A stretch of 64,000 nt of DNA, taken from positions 372,001 through 436,000 of the forward strand of contig JBBIUV010000017.1 of NCBI GenBank assembly GCA_037440065.1. Reading direction: 5' to 3'. Origin of the DNA: UBA1563 sp037440065. GTDB lineage: Bacteria; Bacteroidota; Ignavibacteria; Ignavibacteriales; Ignavibacteriaceae. Positions 26,405 to 35,995 of this stretch are shown here, in pieces. The notes beneath the pieces are model-generated. The model was not told the origin of the DNA, did not search any database, and was given only the letters and a program-made list of their open reading frames with translations. How positions within the stretch are numbered: position 1 is the stretch's first letter; each line of letters starts with the position of its first letter. The translations under genes were made by a program, and so were the position numbers.

Positions 26405-27499
26405 ATGTTTAACGGTACTGCAAAAAAATTAAAAGACTTATATCTCATTTTAACTTCGGATATTTCCGTAAAAGAAGTACGACAGCTGGTTACAAAAGAT
26501 GCGGCTGCTTATCTCTCTTTTTACTCCAAATACGCTGAGAAAGCTCCTACAAAGCGTAAATCCATGGGATATTTGATACTCGCTAAAAATCTTTTTATTG
26601 CGTTTCTCCTAAAGCTGAATCCGGCTAGAAGATTTATCTATTTGGCGATTCTTTTTCTTTTCCTTTGGGGTTGGCAGCATGCACTCTGGTTTTATGTAGT
26701 GATCGGTTTTATAGGTGTAAATATTTTGTTGGCTTTTGAACTCGCCGACAAACTTATCATGCGTAATGAATTAGAGGTTGCGCGCGATGTTCAAATAAAT
26801 GCTTTGCCGAAAGAGTCACCCCAAAATGAATTTTATGACATTGATTTTTTTTACGAGACGGCTCAAGAAGTTGGCGGCGATTATCTCGACTTTTCATGCG
26901 ACCCAACCAACAACAAACTAAAACATATAATCATCGGCGATGTTTCCGGCAAAGGACTTGGAGCCGCTTTGTATATGCTTCAAATAAAGGCAGCATTCCA
27001 TCTTCTGGGAAATTTTTTCCAATCACCAACACAAATTCTTTCTCAATTAAATTGTGAACTTTACAAAAAAATAAAAGTAGGAAACTTCTTTACAGCCTCT
27101 GTACTTTCACTTAATGAAGAAGGAAATTTCAATTTTGCCCGCGCCGGACATTTACCTCTTTATAAATATACACGAGCCTCACATAGTTTTGAATTCTTTC
27201 AACCAAAAGGAATCGGAATCGGATTGTCGAATCAAGCTATCTTTAATGAGAATCTTAAGGAAATTTTTATTGAGGCAAAAAGCGAAGATATTTTTGTTCT
27301 CTTTACAGACGGTCTTATCGAAAGCAGAAACACTTTTGATCGAGAATTTGGCGAAGAGAAATTAAAAAACGTCATCTCTAAATACTCGCATCTTTCAAGC
27401 AAAGAGATTAAAGAGGGTATCCTAACAGAGTTGAAAAGATTCGTTGGTGAGAACAGTATTTTTGACGACGCAACTGTTATTGTTATAAAGCGGAAATAA
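26405..27499 (+). CDS. Membrane-anchored SpoIIE/RsbU-type serine phosphatase
   Basis: PP2C-like phosphatase of 364 residues. Two hydrophobic segments (about residues 77-115) anchor it; the catalytic domain follows. PP2C metal-site motifs are EVGGDYLDF, HIIIGDVSGKGLGAALYM, FVLFTDGLIESR and FDDATVIVIK. Proteins of this family dephosphorylate anti-anti-sigma factors in partner-switching cascades. No STAS-domain or anti-sigma gene is nearby, so the partner is unknown. The next gene on the same strand begins about 160 bases downstream. Confidence 0.87.
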   Translation: MFNGTAKKLKDLYLILTSDISVKEVRQLVTKDAAAYLSFYSKYAEKAPTKRKSMGYLILAKNLFIAFLLKLNPARRFIYLAILFLFLWGWQHALWFYVVIGFIGVNILLAFELADKLIMRNELEVARDVQINALPKESPQNEFYDIDFFYETAQEVGGDYLDFSCDPTNNKLKHIIIGDVSGKGLGAALYMLQIKAAFHLLGNFFQSPTQILSQLNCELYKKIKVGNFFTASVLSLNEEGNFNFARAGHLPLYKYTRASHSFEFFQPKGIGIGLSNQAIFNENLKEIFIEAKSEDIFVLFTDGLIESRNTFDREFGEEKLKNVISKYSHLSSKEIKEGILTELKRFVGENSIFDDATVIVIKRK

Positions 27500-27657
27500 A
27501 ACTCCACATTCGTTCACTCCTTTTGGTTTGGTTTTTCTTATTAATGTAATTAGTTTACTCTACGTAATCATTAATGTTTCACCTTTCATCATTTTCATCC
27601 CACAATCTGCCGGAAGCGGATCACAAACCGAGAATGCTGATTCACTAAAAAGTTTCT

Positions 27658-29460
27658 ATGAACAAAAATTATCATTCATTTCATATTCCCGTAATGGGCA
27701 CGGGTTATTCAATCGACACGCCGATTCGTGTCGCTCATTATGGCATTTCATCTGTTATTTCAATTGTGGATGATCTGCTTATTGAAAAAATCAGAAAATA
27801 TTATTGTGAAAAATTCAACTTCCCATATCATCCTATTCTTCGCTTTGAACCGGATGGAAGAGCAAAAAGAATCAGCGCTTATTTAGATGTTGTTTCTAAA
27901 ATCGTTCATCAAAAAGTAGAAGAGATAAAAAAACAACCGTTTTTTGAGCGCAACGAAAAAAGCAAATATTTTGAAATGCTGCCGGATAGTAGTCCTTTAA
28001 AATCAGCGTATGCAAAACTTCTAAAGATGAAAGATGATTTCGAACGAACGAACTTTGCAGATGAACTGACAAAACTCATTCATCCCGGTTCAATTGATGT
28101 AAACATAATGGCCAAACTTGATAAGACAAATTATGACAGAGCCGGAAGCATGTTGAGTGAGGAATTTAGCGATGCAAAAGCAGCGCTACGCGGATTTGCA
28201 AATAGCTGTTTAAGTTCTTCCGTTGTTTTCTCCGCCGGATTTAACCGTGGCTTGTACGGATACATTTCAAAATTTCAAGATTTTTATAGAGACAAAACAG
28301 GTGACCTAAAAAAGAAAATCACCATTAAGGTAAGTGATTTTCGTTCAGCTTTGATTCAAGGAAAATTTTTAGCTTCAAAAGGTTTGGAGATTAGTGAATT
28401 CAGAATTGAATCCGGTCTGAACTGTGGCGGACACGCATTTGCTTCACAAGGTTATTTACTTCCATCAATTTTAAAAGAATTTCGTGAGAAGAAAGAACTT
28501 TTAACATCACAGCTTCAGCCGATTGTGCAAAGCTTTTATGAAAAAGTTGGACTGGATTATCCTGAAAAAGCTAAAAAAAACGAACCGCTTATTACTGTTC
28601 AAGGCGGTGTTGGAACGGACGGTGAAGCAAAAAGATTGATCGAAGATTTCGGATGCGACTCCGTCGGTTGGGGAAGCCCGTTTCTATTAGTGCCCGAAGC
28701 AACTTGTGTTGACAGTGAAACTCTTAACTTGTTAAAGAACGCAAAAAAAGATGATCTTTATTTAAGCAACGCTTCACCTCTTGGCGTACCGTTTAATAAT
28801 TTACGAAATACCGGTTCTGAAGTTTGGACGAAAGAAAAATCGACACAAGCTAAACCTGGATCGTCATGCCCAAAAGGTTTTCTCACTTCAAATAAAGAAT
28901 TTTCGGAAAAAGCAATTTGTACTGCATCAACAGAATTTCTTATTAAAAAATATGATTCAATTTCACAATCAGCAATTTCTAATTCTGAAAAGGGCGAACT
29001 AAAAGAGAGAGCTGCTGAAAAAGTTTGTTTGTGCGTCCATCTTGGTAACAGTGCGCTCATGGCTCTTGGTATTCAACCAAGAGGTTTAACACCCCAAGCT
29101 ATTTGCCCAGGACCAAATGTCGTTTGGTGGAACAAAGAATATACTTTAAGAGAAATGATAGATCATATTTACGGGAGAGGAGAATCTCTTGTCTCTACTT
29201 CACGTCCTCACATGTTCTGTCAGGAAGTTGAATTGTATGTTAATTATTTTGAAAATCTTTTAAAAACAACTGAACTCGACGGTGCAGGAATAACGTATCT
29301 TAAAACGTTCAAAGAGAATCTTGAGTCAGGTATGGATTATATTTTAGAGATCTCCAAAGAAATTGCGTATCAAAACGAAAACCTTGAATCGATCCCCTCT
29401 TTTATAGCAGCACAAAGAGAAAAATTGGAAATGATGTTTACACAAAGATTAGCTGCGTAG
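27658..29460 (+). CDS. Large conserved protein of unknown function, Cys-rich, possibly barrel-fold
   Basis: A 600-residue soluble protein with no signal peptide or membrane segment. I recognise the type as conserved in FCB bacteria but know no function for it. It opens HIPVMGTGYSIDTPIRVAHY and GISSVISIVDDLL. The middle contains GLNCGGHAFASQGYLLPS, then LITVQGGVGTDGEAKRLI and FGCDSVGWGSPFLLVPEAT, glycine-rich strand-loop patterns reminiscent of flavin-binding TIM barrels such as nitronate monooxygenases. The C-terminal third has clustered cysteines (SSCPKGF, AICTAS, EKVCLCVHLG, AICPGPNVVWWN, HMFCQE), which could bind metal or Fe-S. The enzymatic reading is inference. A strong hairpin overlaps its 3' end. 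Confidence 0.8.
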   Translation: MNKNYHSFHIPVMGTGYSIDTPIRVAHYGISSVISIVDDLLIEKIRKYYCEKFNFPYHPILRFEPDGRAKRISAYLDVVSKIVHQKVEEIKKQPFFERNEKSKYFEMLPDSSPLKSAYAKLLKMKDDFERTNFADELTKLIHPGSIDVNIMAKLDKTNYDRAGSMLSEEFSDAKAALRGFANSCLSSSVVFSAGFNRGLYGYISKFQDFYRDKTGDLKKKITIKVSDFRSALIQGKFLASKGLEISEFRIESGLNCGGHAFASQGYLLPSILKEFREKKELLTSQLQPIVQSFYEKVGLDYPEKAKKNEPLITVQGGVGTDGEAKRLIEDFGCDSVGWGSPFLLVPEATCVDSETLNLLKNAKKDDLYLSNASPLGVPFNNLRNTGSEVWTKEKSTQAKPGSSCPKGFLTSNKEFSEKAICTASTEFLIKKYDSISQSAISNSEKGELKERAAEKVCLCVHLGNSALMALGIQPRGLTPQAICPGPNVVWWNKEYTLREMIDHIYGRGESLVSTSRPHMFCQEVELYVNYFENLLKTTELDGAGITYLKTFKENLESGMDYILEISKEIAYQNENLESIPSFIAAQREKLEMMFTQRLAA

Positions 29461-29483
29461 CATTTACCTACACAGCTAATCTT
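29445..29483. terminator. Hairpin terminator between convergent genes
   Basis: Bases 29445-29460 pair with 29468-29483 (16-bp stem with a single mismatch, 7-base loop). A T-rich run (CTTTTCTCTATTT) follows on the plus strand. The left arm is the last coding bases and stop codon of the 600-residue protein gene. It lies between convergent genes and could serve both strands. Confidence 0.75.
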
Positions 29484-29490
29484 CTTTTCT

Positions 29491-29922
29491 CTATTTAACT
29501 TTATAATCATTTTCCAGCAAATTCTTTTTTGCTTCTTTAACAGAAACTTCTTTTAACTTCATTTTGCATTCCGGACACTTGGCTGCTGCGTCGGAAATAA
29601 CATTCCAATCCATTGGACATTGAAACACTTTTCCATCTTTATTCATATCGATTGCCTTAAGATCAATTTTTCCTTCGCGAACAATTGAAACAGTTTCAGC
29701 ACTTTTTTGTTTTTCCATTTTCATATTGTGCATGTCGTGTTTCATATCCATTTTCTTTGTTGAATCAGCTGATGCTGAATTCATCGCTACCACATCTTTT
29801 TCCATTCCATCACCGCAACAAGATTTGTGTTCTTGTGCAAACAAGTTTGATGGACTAAAAAAAGTCAATCCTGCCACAATTAAGGAAACGGCAAGAATAT
29901 TTCGGGATTTTGTTGTGTTCAT
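29491..29922 (-). CDS. Periplasmic heavy-metal-binding protein, His/Met-rich
   Basis: A 143-residue secreted protein with a signal peptide (residues 1-29, ending LFAQ). A Met/His-rich stretch (KKMDMKHDMHNMKMEKQK, about residues 57-74) suits Cu(I)/Ag(I) binding. The C-terminal segment FQCPMDWNVISDAAAKCPEC with KMKL matches the heavy-metal-binding domain pattern CPMx(n)CPxCxM. A strong ribosome binding site (AAGGAG) precedes ATG 29922. As last gene of the efflux locus it could act like CusF, handing metal to the pump; that role is inferred. Confidence 0.8.
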   Translation of the reverse strand: MNTTKSRNILAVSLIVAGLTFFSPSNLFAQEHKSCCGDGMEKDVVAMNSASADSTKKMDMKHDMHNMKMEKQKSAETVSIVREGKIDLKAIDMNKDGKVFQCPMDWNVISDAAAKCPECKMKLKEVSVKEAKKNLLENDYKVK

Positions 29923-29966
29923 GTTGAACTCCTTTTTATTGTTTGTATTTATTACTTGAAAACATT

Positions 29967-31238
29967 TTACATTTCCATTCCGTTCATTTTATTGGAAGAA
30001 GCTTTACTTTGATCCTTCGCACCATGTTGATGATCCGAAGGAGTTCCATTTTTAAGTTGACTCTCCGAGTCGATCAAGAAACCTCCGGTTACGGCAATTT
30101 CATCATCTTCATTTAACCCCGAAAGAATTTGATATTTATCTCCGAAGCGATTCCCGAGAACAACATTGTGTGATTCAAACATTCCATCTCTGGTTTTTAC
30201 CCAAACGACTGATCTTTTTCCGGCTATTATTACTGCGTCCGCGGGAACAAGGATTCCCCCTCCACCAACTTTACTAAATACTGTTTCTCCATACATTTGG
30301 GGTTTTAATTTACCTCCGTAACTCGACAGCTCACTTCTTACTTTCACAGTCCTCGACTGCGTATTAACAACGGGATAGATAAAAGTAATTCTTCCATTAA
30401 ATTCCTCACCGGGATATGCACGTAAGTGAAGTTTTACCGGGCTTCCAACTTTTATGTTTGACAAATTATTTTCATTCACTTCAGCAATATTCCAAAGCGT
30501 TGAAAGTTCGGCTACATCATATATAACCGTACCTTCGCTAACATACATCCCTTCTTGAACTTTCTTTTCAATTACCGTTCCGCTTACCGGTGAAAAATAT
30601 TTTACCGTGAGATTTATCTCCCTTGTCTTTTCAAGTGATTGAATCTGATCAGAAGTTAGTCCAAAAATTTCTAACTTCTTTTTAGAAGCTTTAACAAGAG
30701 ATCCATTATTCAATGGGTTATTCAACGCAATTAAATATTCATTTTGCGCTTGCACTAAATCCGGACTGTAGATTTCAAAAAGCGGTTGACCCTTCTTTAT
30801 ATTGTCCCCCGTTTTATCAACATAGAGTTTTTCAATCCTTCCGTTAAACCGTGCCGATATTGTTTTACGATTGTTTTCTGCAAAATCCAAGTAACTGTAG
30901 ACCGTAACTTGTTCTTGAAGGTTTTCTTTTTTTACAATTATTGTTGAAATATTTGCAAGCATTTGCTTTTTACTGTTAAGCGTCACTATGCTCGACATCT
31001 CCTGATCATTTGCCGGTTTTTCAATTTCGTCTGCAACTTTTTTAATCAAATCCATATTGCAGATTGGGCAAGCTCCAGGTTTGTCCGATTTTATTTCAGG
31101 ATGCATTGGACAAGTGTAATATTCTTTTCGCTTCTCGAGGGAATGCTGATCTTTCTTATTTTCTTCAGACTTGGAGCATGAAGAAAAAATGAAAGCGAGT
31201 GCGAAAAGCGATATGAAGATATATTTAAATATTTTCAT
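29967..31238 (-). CDS. cusB: Efflux RND periplasmic adaptor, CusB-like, with N-terminal metal-binding domain
   Basis: Membrane fusion protein linking the inner membrane pump to the outer membrane channel. The N-terminus has a signal sequence with a probable lipidation Cys (FIFSSCSK). It is followed by a heavy-metal-binding domain (YTCPMHPEIKSDKPGACPIC then NMDLIKK) and the barrel-sandwich and hairpin regions (GRIEKLYVDKTGDNIKKGQP). ATG at 31238 is chosen because AAAGGA lies just upstream; an in-frame ATG 12 codons earlier lacks a good site. A Met/His-rich tail (DHQHGAKDQ to NKMNGMEM) ends the protein. The metal is inferred to be copper or silver. Confidence 0.9.
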   Translation of the reverse strand: MKIFKYIFISLFALAFIFSSCSKSEENKKDQHSLEKRKEYYTCPMHPEIKSDKPGACPICNMDLIKKVADEIEKPANDQEMSSIVTLNSKKQMLANISTIIVKKENLQEQVTVYSYLDFAENNRKTISARFNGRIEKLYVDKTGDNIKKGQPLFEIYSPDLVQAQNEYLIALNNPLNNGSLVKASKKKLEIFGLTSDQIQSLEKTREINLTVKYFSPVSGTVIEKKVQEGMYVSEGTVIYDVAELSTLWNIAEVNENNLSNIKVGSPVKLHLRAYPGEEFNGRITFIYPVVNTQSRTVKVRSELSSYGGKLKPQMYGETVFSKVGGGGILVPADAVIIAGKRSVVWVKTRDGMFESHNVVLGNRFGDKYQILSGLNEDDEIAVTGGFLIDSESQLKNGTPSDHQHGAKDQSKASSNKMNGMEM

Positions 31239-31282
31239 TTTTGTTCCTTTGTTTATACTTTTAAAATTTTTCATAATAGTTT

Positions 31283-32623
31283 CTAAAATTTCTTGAGTGC
31301 AGTACCCAACATCATTTCAATTTCAGCGAGTGACATTTGGGTGTCTGCTTTTGCCATGTAAAAATTCATTTGTTGCATCAGCAACATTCGATATGCATCA
31401 ATCACTGTTGTAACACCTGTTCGGTTGTTTTGATATGCCGAGACTTGTGACTTAGCGGCATTGCTGTATAGCGGAATAACTTTGTCGCTATAGAGTTTTG
31501 TTAAGTCAAGAGCGGTATTATATTTAACGAGCGCAGCTTTTAATTGAGAATCCATTTCACGCTGCATATCATTCTTTTCAAATTCGATACTACTTATACC
31601 TGCAATTATTTCCTCCTCCTTCGCTTTGTATTTGTTGATAGACCAGGGAGCAAACGGAAGATTAATTGAAGCCATCAAAGAATACATGTATTCTGTCTTT
31701 GGCTCAATCATCATTACATCTACTTTTGAAGTTAGAATCATTCCACGAGGCATTCTCATGAACATTCCTTGAACCATTAAATCGGGAATCAACTCACGGT
31801 TGTTAGCTTCGATCATTGCGTTGTTCATCTCGATCATTCGATCCATCTTTTTTAAAGAAGGATTTGATGTCCTGAGAACTTCTTCTAATTCGGATTGAGA
31901 AGTTGAAAGTATCTCCGGTGAAAAATCTGTTAATGCAAAAACATCTTTTGACTCAAGACTGCGTCCAAGAAGTTTATTGATTTTATAAATCTCCGCTTCT
32001 TTTTGTTTTTCCAGAATTAGCAACTGCGTTTCATTCGATGCAATTTCACTTTGCAAAGAAAGCACATCAGCTTGATTGATCTTGTTTGTATAGTAAGAGG
32101 ATTCAACCGATTTAATCACATCATTTATAAAAACATTATTTTTTTTCTGGACGTCGAGCTTTCTATCAATCAACCAGAGTGTGTAGTAAGACATTTTAAC
32201 TTGAGCTGTAAGATTGATTTTATATATCTCGTAATTATTTCCTTCAACCAAAGTATTTTTTCGTTCAACTTCCGCCATTGCATTTAACTTTCCACCCAGC
32301 GGAAACATTTGCGATAAACCAAAGTTGTTCGAAATGGATTGATTGAGAAAATCAGTAGAATTTATAGGCACCTGAGAAAACTCAACAGAAAAATTCGGTG
32401 CTGGAAGAGTATTAACCGATTCGCTCCTCTTCTCCGATGCGGTTATTTTATATTGAAGTGACCTCAACTGGGGATTATTCCTTACAGCTTCTGCTACTAA
32501 TGAATCAACAGCCTGTGCATTCACCTCAATCATTGAAAGGGAAATAATTATCAACATCAATTTTGTTGTGATCACATTAACTATTTGTTTTACATTAACC
32601 ATCATCAATCTATTATTAAACAT
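31283..32623 (-). CDS. cusC: TolC-family outer membrane efflux channel, CusC-like
   Basis: Outer membrane factor of the tripartite pump, 446 residues. A hydrophobic signal region ends near VNAQA (about residue 38). Two outer membrane efflux repeats follow, with the typical opening VDSLVAEAVRNNPQLRSLQ and long alpha-helical stretches. The start ATG at 32623 has a strong AAGGAG site and overlaps the cusA stop by eight bases, so the gene is translationally coupled to the pump. The repeat-rich helices and the position between cusA and cusB support the assignment. Confidence 0.9.
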   Translation of the reverse strand: MFNNRLMMVNVKQIVNVITTKLMLIIISLSMIEVNAQAVDSLVAEAVRNNPQLRSLQYKITASEKRSESVNTLPAPNFSVEFSQVPINSTDFLNQSISNNFGLSQMFPLGGKLNAMAEVERKNTLVEGNNYEIYKINLTAQVKMSYYTLWLIDRKLDVQKKNNVFINDVIKSVESSYYTNKINQADVLSLQSEIASNETQLLILEKQKEAEIYKINKLLGRSLESKDVFALTDFSPEILSTSQSELEEVLRTSNPSLKKMDRMIEMNNAMIEANNRELIPDLMVQGMFMRMPRGMILTSKVDVMMIEPKTEYMYSLMASINLPFAPWSINKYKAKEEEIIAGISSIEFEKNDMQREMDSQLKAALVKYNTALDLTKLYSDKVIPLYSNAAKSQVSAYQNNRTGVTTVIDAYRMLLMQQMNFYMAKADTQMSLAEIEMMLGTALKKF

Positions 32624-35600
32624 TGCTTTCTCCTTCTTTCATCCAGTCGGCCATTTTTGAAATTTCAAGCGTTCCTTTTTTGAGCGCGCGTTCTTTCATA
32701 ATTGCAAATAATATTGGAGTTACTACAAGAACATGAACTGCTGAAGTCAATAGTCCACCGATCATTGGCGCGGTAAGGGGCTTCATCACGTCAGAACCGG
32801 TACCTGTTGCCCACATTATCGGAACGAGTCCTACCATTGAGGTGAAAACTGTCATCAGTTTTGGTCTTAATCTTAAAACCGATCCTTCAACAGTCGCTTC
32901 ATAGATATCCTGATTAGTTATCGCTCCTCTCTTTCCCTTTTCGTGATCGCGAATTCTTCGATCCAAAGCTTCATGGAGATAAATAACCATCACCACTCCG
33001 GTTTCTACGGCTAAACCATATAAGGCAATAAATCCGACCCAAACCGCAACTGAAAAATTATATCCGAGAATGTAAACCATGTACATTCCCCCAATAAGTG
33101 CGAAGGGAACTGACAACATTACGACCGCTGCTTCCACATAATTTTTTAATGTCACGTAAAGAAGAAGATATATAACAATAAGAACTATCGGCATAATAAT
33201 TTCAAGTGTTTGTTGAGCACGAACTTTACTTTCGTACTGTCCACTCCACGTATAGGAGTAACCAGAGGGAAGATTTAAACCTCCTTCAATTACTTTCTTC
33301 GCATCCACCATAACACTTCCCATATCGCGTCCGCGTGTATTCATAAAAACGATAGAACGTAACATGCCGTCTTCACTACTAATCATAGGTGGACCGGTTA
33401 CTAGATTGATATCTGCCAATTCGGCTAGCGGAAGATAAGTTACACCGGATTGGTTAACACTTGTAAGTGAAAATTCTTTTTGATTGTCCGACGTTTGAAG
33501 AATAACACTTGCTTGAACAGAACTTCCCATTGAAGACATTCCACTAGAATTGCTCTTACTCATACCACCACCACTCATTGAACTTGATGAAGCTTGTGCA
33601 GCCATTGGATTTGCTAAAGCAATAGGTACAATTAAGTTTTTCAACTCATCAATATTATCGCGGTAATCTTTTTGATAGCGCATTCTAATCGGAAAACGCA
33701 TTCTTCCCTCAATAACAACACCAAGATTTTGCCCGCCGATTGCAGTTTCAATAATATCTTGAAGATCGCGGATGTTTATGCCATAACGGGCGGCAATATC
33801 ACGTTTAACTTGAATGTCTAAGTAATAACCATTCTGTACACGCTCAGCAACAACATCTACAGCACCATTTACTTTTTTTAATAGTTTTTCCGCTTTGATG
33901 GCGTATGCTTCAAGCGTGTCCAAGTTCGTTCCAAAAATCTTAAAACCTATATCAGTCCGCACACCGGTTGCCAGCATATTAATTCTATTGATGATCGGTT
34001 GAGTCCAGCCATTACGCACACCGGGAAATTGCAACTTTGCATCGAGTTCTGCCACTATGTCTTGTTTAGTAATGCCTGGTCTCCATTCACTTTTAGGTTT
34101 TAAAAGAATGATTGTTTCGATCATACTCAGGGGCGCATTATCCGTAGCGGTTTCGGCACGTCCGGTTTTTCCAAGCACATGATGAACCTCTGGAATAGAC
34201 TTAATAATTTTATCTTGTTCTTGAAGAATTCTGTTTACTTCGGTGATTGATGCCCCCGGAAGCGTTACCGGCATGTAAAGAATTGATCCTTCATCAAGTG
34301 GGGGCATAAACTCACTTCCGGTATTAAGGATCATTGGAACTGTAATAAAGAGAGCGATTACATTTATTGCGATAGTAAGCTTTCTGTGTTTAAGTACCCA
34401 ATGAATAACCGGCTCGTATAATTTTATGAAAAAGCGGGTTGTTGGATTTTTATCTTCCGGTTTGAACTTACCTCGCATCAACATTATCATCAAAACCGGT
34501 ATTAACGAAATTACTACAATCGCTGAACCTAACATTGCAAAAGATTTTGTGTAAGCTAGCGGATGGAATAATTTTCCTTCCTGTCCGGTTAAAAGAAAAA
34601 CGGGAAGAAAAGAAACTAGAATGATTAATTCAGAAAAGAAGATTGCTCTGCCAACTTGCTTTGCTGAATCAATCGAAATGCGTTTATATTCTTCCGGTGT
34701 TAACTCCCCTTTCTCTTCCATTGCTTTTGCCAAATTTCTATAGGCATTTTCTACCAGCACGATGGAAGAATCAACTATTACTCCAACAGCTAAAATGATC
34801 CCTCCAAGCGACATGATATTGGAAGAAATGCCAAACAGATACATTAAAATGAAAGCAATAAGAATTGCAATTGGCAGTTCGATTAAAATTCTAACGATGC
34901 TTCTAAAGTGGAGAAGAAAGATCATCACCATTATTGAGACGGTGATTGAGGCTTCAATTAAGGCTCGTTCGAGAGTTCCCACTGCTTCTTTGATCAACGT
35001 ACTTCTATCGTAAGAAGTTACGATTTCGATTCCAGGCGGTAAACCGGGAGAAATTTCTTTTATTTTTGCTTTTACACGATCAATAACTTTTTGCGCGTTT
35101 TCTCCGGTTCGCATCACTACAATTCCACCAACGGTTTCTCCTTCGCCATTTTTATCAAGAGCACCGCGGCGAATATCTCCCCCCAATGCAACGGAAGCAA
35201 CATTTTTAATAAGGATAGGAATTCCGTTTGAGGAAGTTTTGATAACGGTATTTTCTACATCATCTTTGGATTTAATATAACCCTGTCCCCGTACAAAATA
35301 TTCTGCGTCACTTACTTCCAATATTTTGCCGCCGACTTCATTATTGCTTCTTTGAACAGCGTTTACAACATCGGCTACGGTTAAGTTATATGCACGAAGA
35401 TCATTAGGATTGACATCAACTTGATATTGTTTTACAAATCCGCCAATGCTGGCAACTTCTGCAACACCGTCAACCGAGGAAAGTTTGTAACGGATATACC
35501 AATCTTGAATAGAACGAAGCGCCCCGAGATCGTATCCTTTTCCTTCAACGGTGTACCAATAAACATGACCGACACCCGTTCCGTCCGGTCCAAGAGAAGG

Positions 35601-35978
35601 GACAACACCTGATGGTAATTGCGCTTGAATTGTGTTCATTCTTTCAAGAACGCGTGTGCGTGCAAAATAAGTATCAACTCCATCCTGGAAGATGACAAAG
35701 ACAAAAGACATTCCGAACATTGATGTTGCGCGGACAGCTTTTACTTTCGGCAAACCTTGTAATCCGGATACGATCGGAAATGTAACTTGATTTTCAACTA
35801 TCTCCGGAGATCTTCCCATCCATTCTGTAAAAATGATTACCTGATTTTCTGAAAGATCTGGAATAGCGTCAACCGGAAGATTTATAACGCTGTAAATTCC
35901 GGCAGCGATAACCAACAGATAAATTAGAATCACTAGAAATCTATTTTGCGAAGACCATTCAATTATTTTTTCTATCAT
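32616..35978 (-). CDS. cusA: Heavy-metal efflux RND permease, CusA (Cu/Ag) type
   Basis: Inner membrane proton-driven pump of about 1,120 residues with twelve membrane helices and two large periplasmic loops. The segment GGIILAVGVIVDSSIVLVENA has the single Asp/Glu pattern in TM4 of the monovalent Cu/Ag subclass, lacking the extra Asp of the divalent Czc class. INMLATGVRTDIGFKIFG matches the Met-containing substrate region. A Met/Ser/Gly-rich insert of about 30 residues (residues 790-820, AQASSSSMSGGGMSKSNSSG onward) is unusual. The ATG at 35978 follows GGAG; the TTG four codons upstream is less likely. Confidence 0.94.
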   Translation of the reverse strand: MIEKIIEWSSQNRFLVILIYLLVIAAGIYSVINLPVDAIPDLSENQVIIFTEWMGRSPEIVENQVTFPIVSGLQGLPKVKAVRATSMFGMSFVFVIFQDGVDTYFARTRVLERMNTIQAQLPSGVVPSLGPDGTGVGHVYWYTVEGKGYDLGALRSIQDWYIRYKLSSVDGVAEVASIGGFVKQYQVDVNPNDLRAYNLTVADVVNAVQRSNNEVGGKILEVSDAEYFVRGQGYIKSKDDVENTVIKTSSNGIPILIKNVASVALGGDIRRGALDKNGEGETVGGIVVMRTGENAQKVIDRVKAKIKEISPGLPPGIEIVTSYDRSTLIKEAVGTLERALIEASITVSIMVMIFLLHFRSIVRILIELPIAILIAFILMYLFGISSNIMSLGGIILAVGVIVDSSIVLVENAYRNLAKAMEEKGELTPEEYKRISIDSAKQVGRAIFFSELIILVSFLPVFLLTGQEGKLFHPLAYTKSFAMLGSAIVVISLIPVLMIMLMRGKFKPEDKNPTTRFFIKLYEPVIHWVLKHRKLTIAINVIALFITVPMILNTGSEFMPPLDEGSILYMPVTLPGASITEVNRILQEQDKIIKSIPEVHHVLGKTGRAETATDNAPLSMIETIILLKPKSEWRPGITKQDIVAELDAKLQFPGVRNGWTQPIINRINMLATGVRTDIGFKIFGTNLDTLEAYAIKAEKLLKKVNGAVDVVAERVQNGYYLDIQVKRDIAARYGINIRDLQDIIETAIGGQNLGVVIEGRMRFPIRMRYQKDYRDNIDELKNLIVPIALANPMAAQASSSSMSGGGMSKSNSSGMSSMGSSVQASVILQTSDNQKEFSLTSVNQSGVTYLPLAELADINLVTGPPMISSEDGMLRSIVFMNTRGRDMGSVMVDAKKVIEGGLNLPSGYSYTWSGQYESKVRAQQTLEIIMPIVLIVIYLLLYVTLKNYVEAAVVMLSVPFALIGGMYMVYILGYNFSVAVWVGFIALYGLAVETGVVMVIYLHEALDRRIRDHEKGKRGAITNQDIYEATVEGSVLRLRPKLMTVFTSMVGLVPIMWATGTGSDVMKPLTAPMIGGLLTSAVHVLVVTPILFAIMKERALKKGTLEISKMADWMKEGESNV

Positions 35979-35995
35979 TAAAAACTCCAAATTCT

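Noticed and set aside
28758..29060. Open frame antisense to the 600-residue protein gene
   Set aside because: Sense frame is long and conserved-looking; the antisense frame has no start signal or motif.
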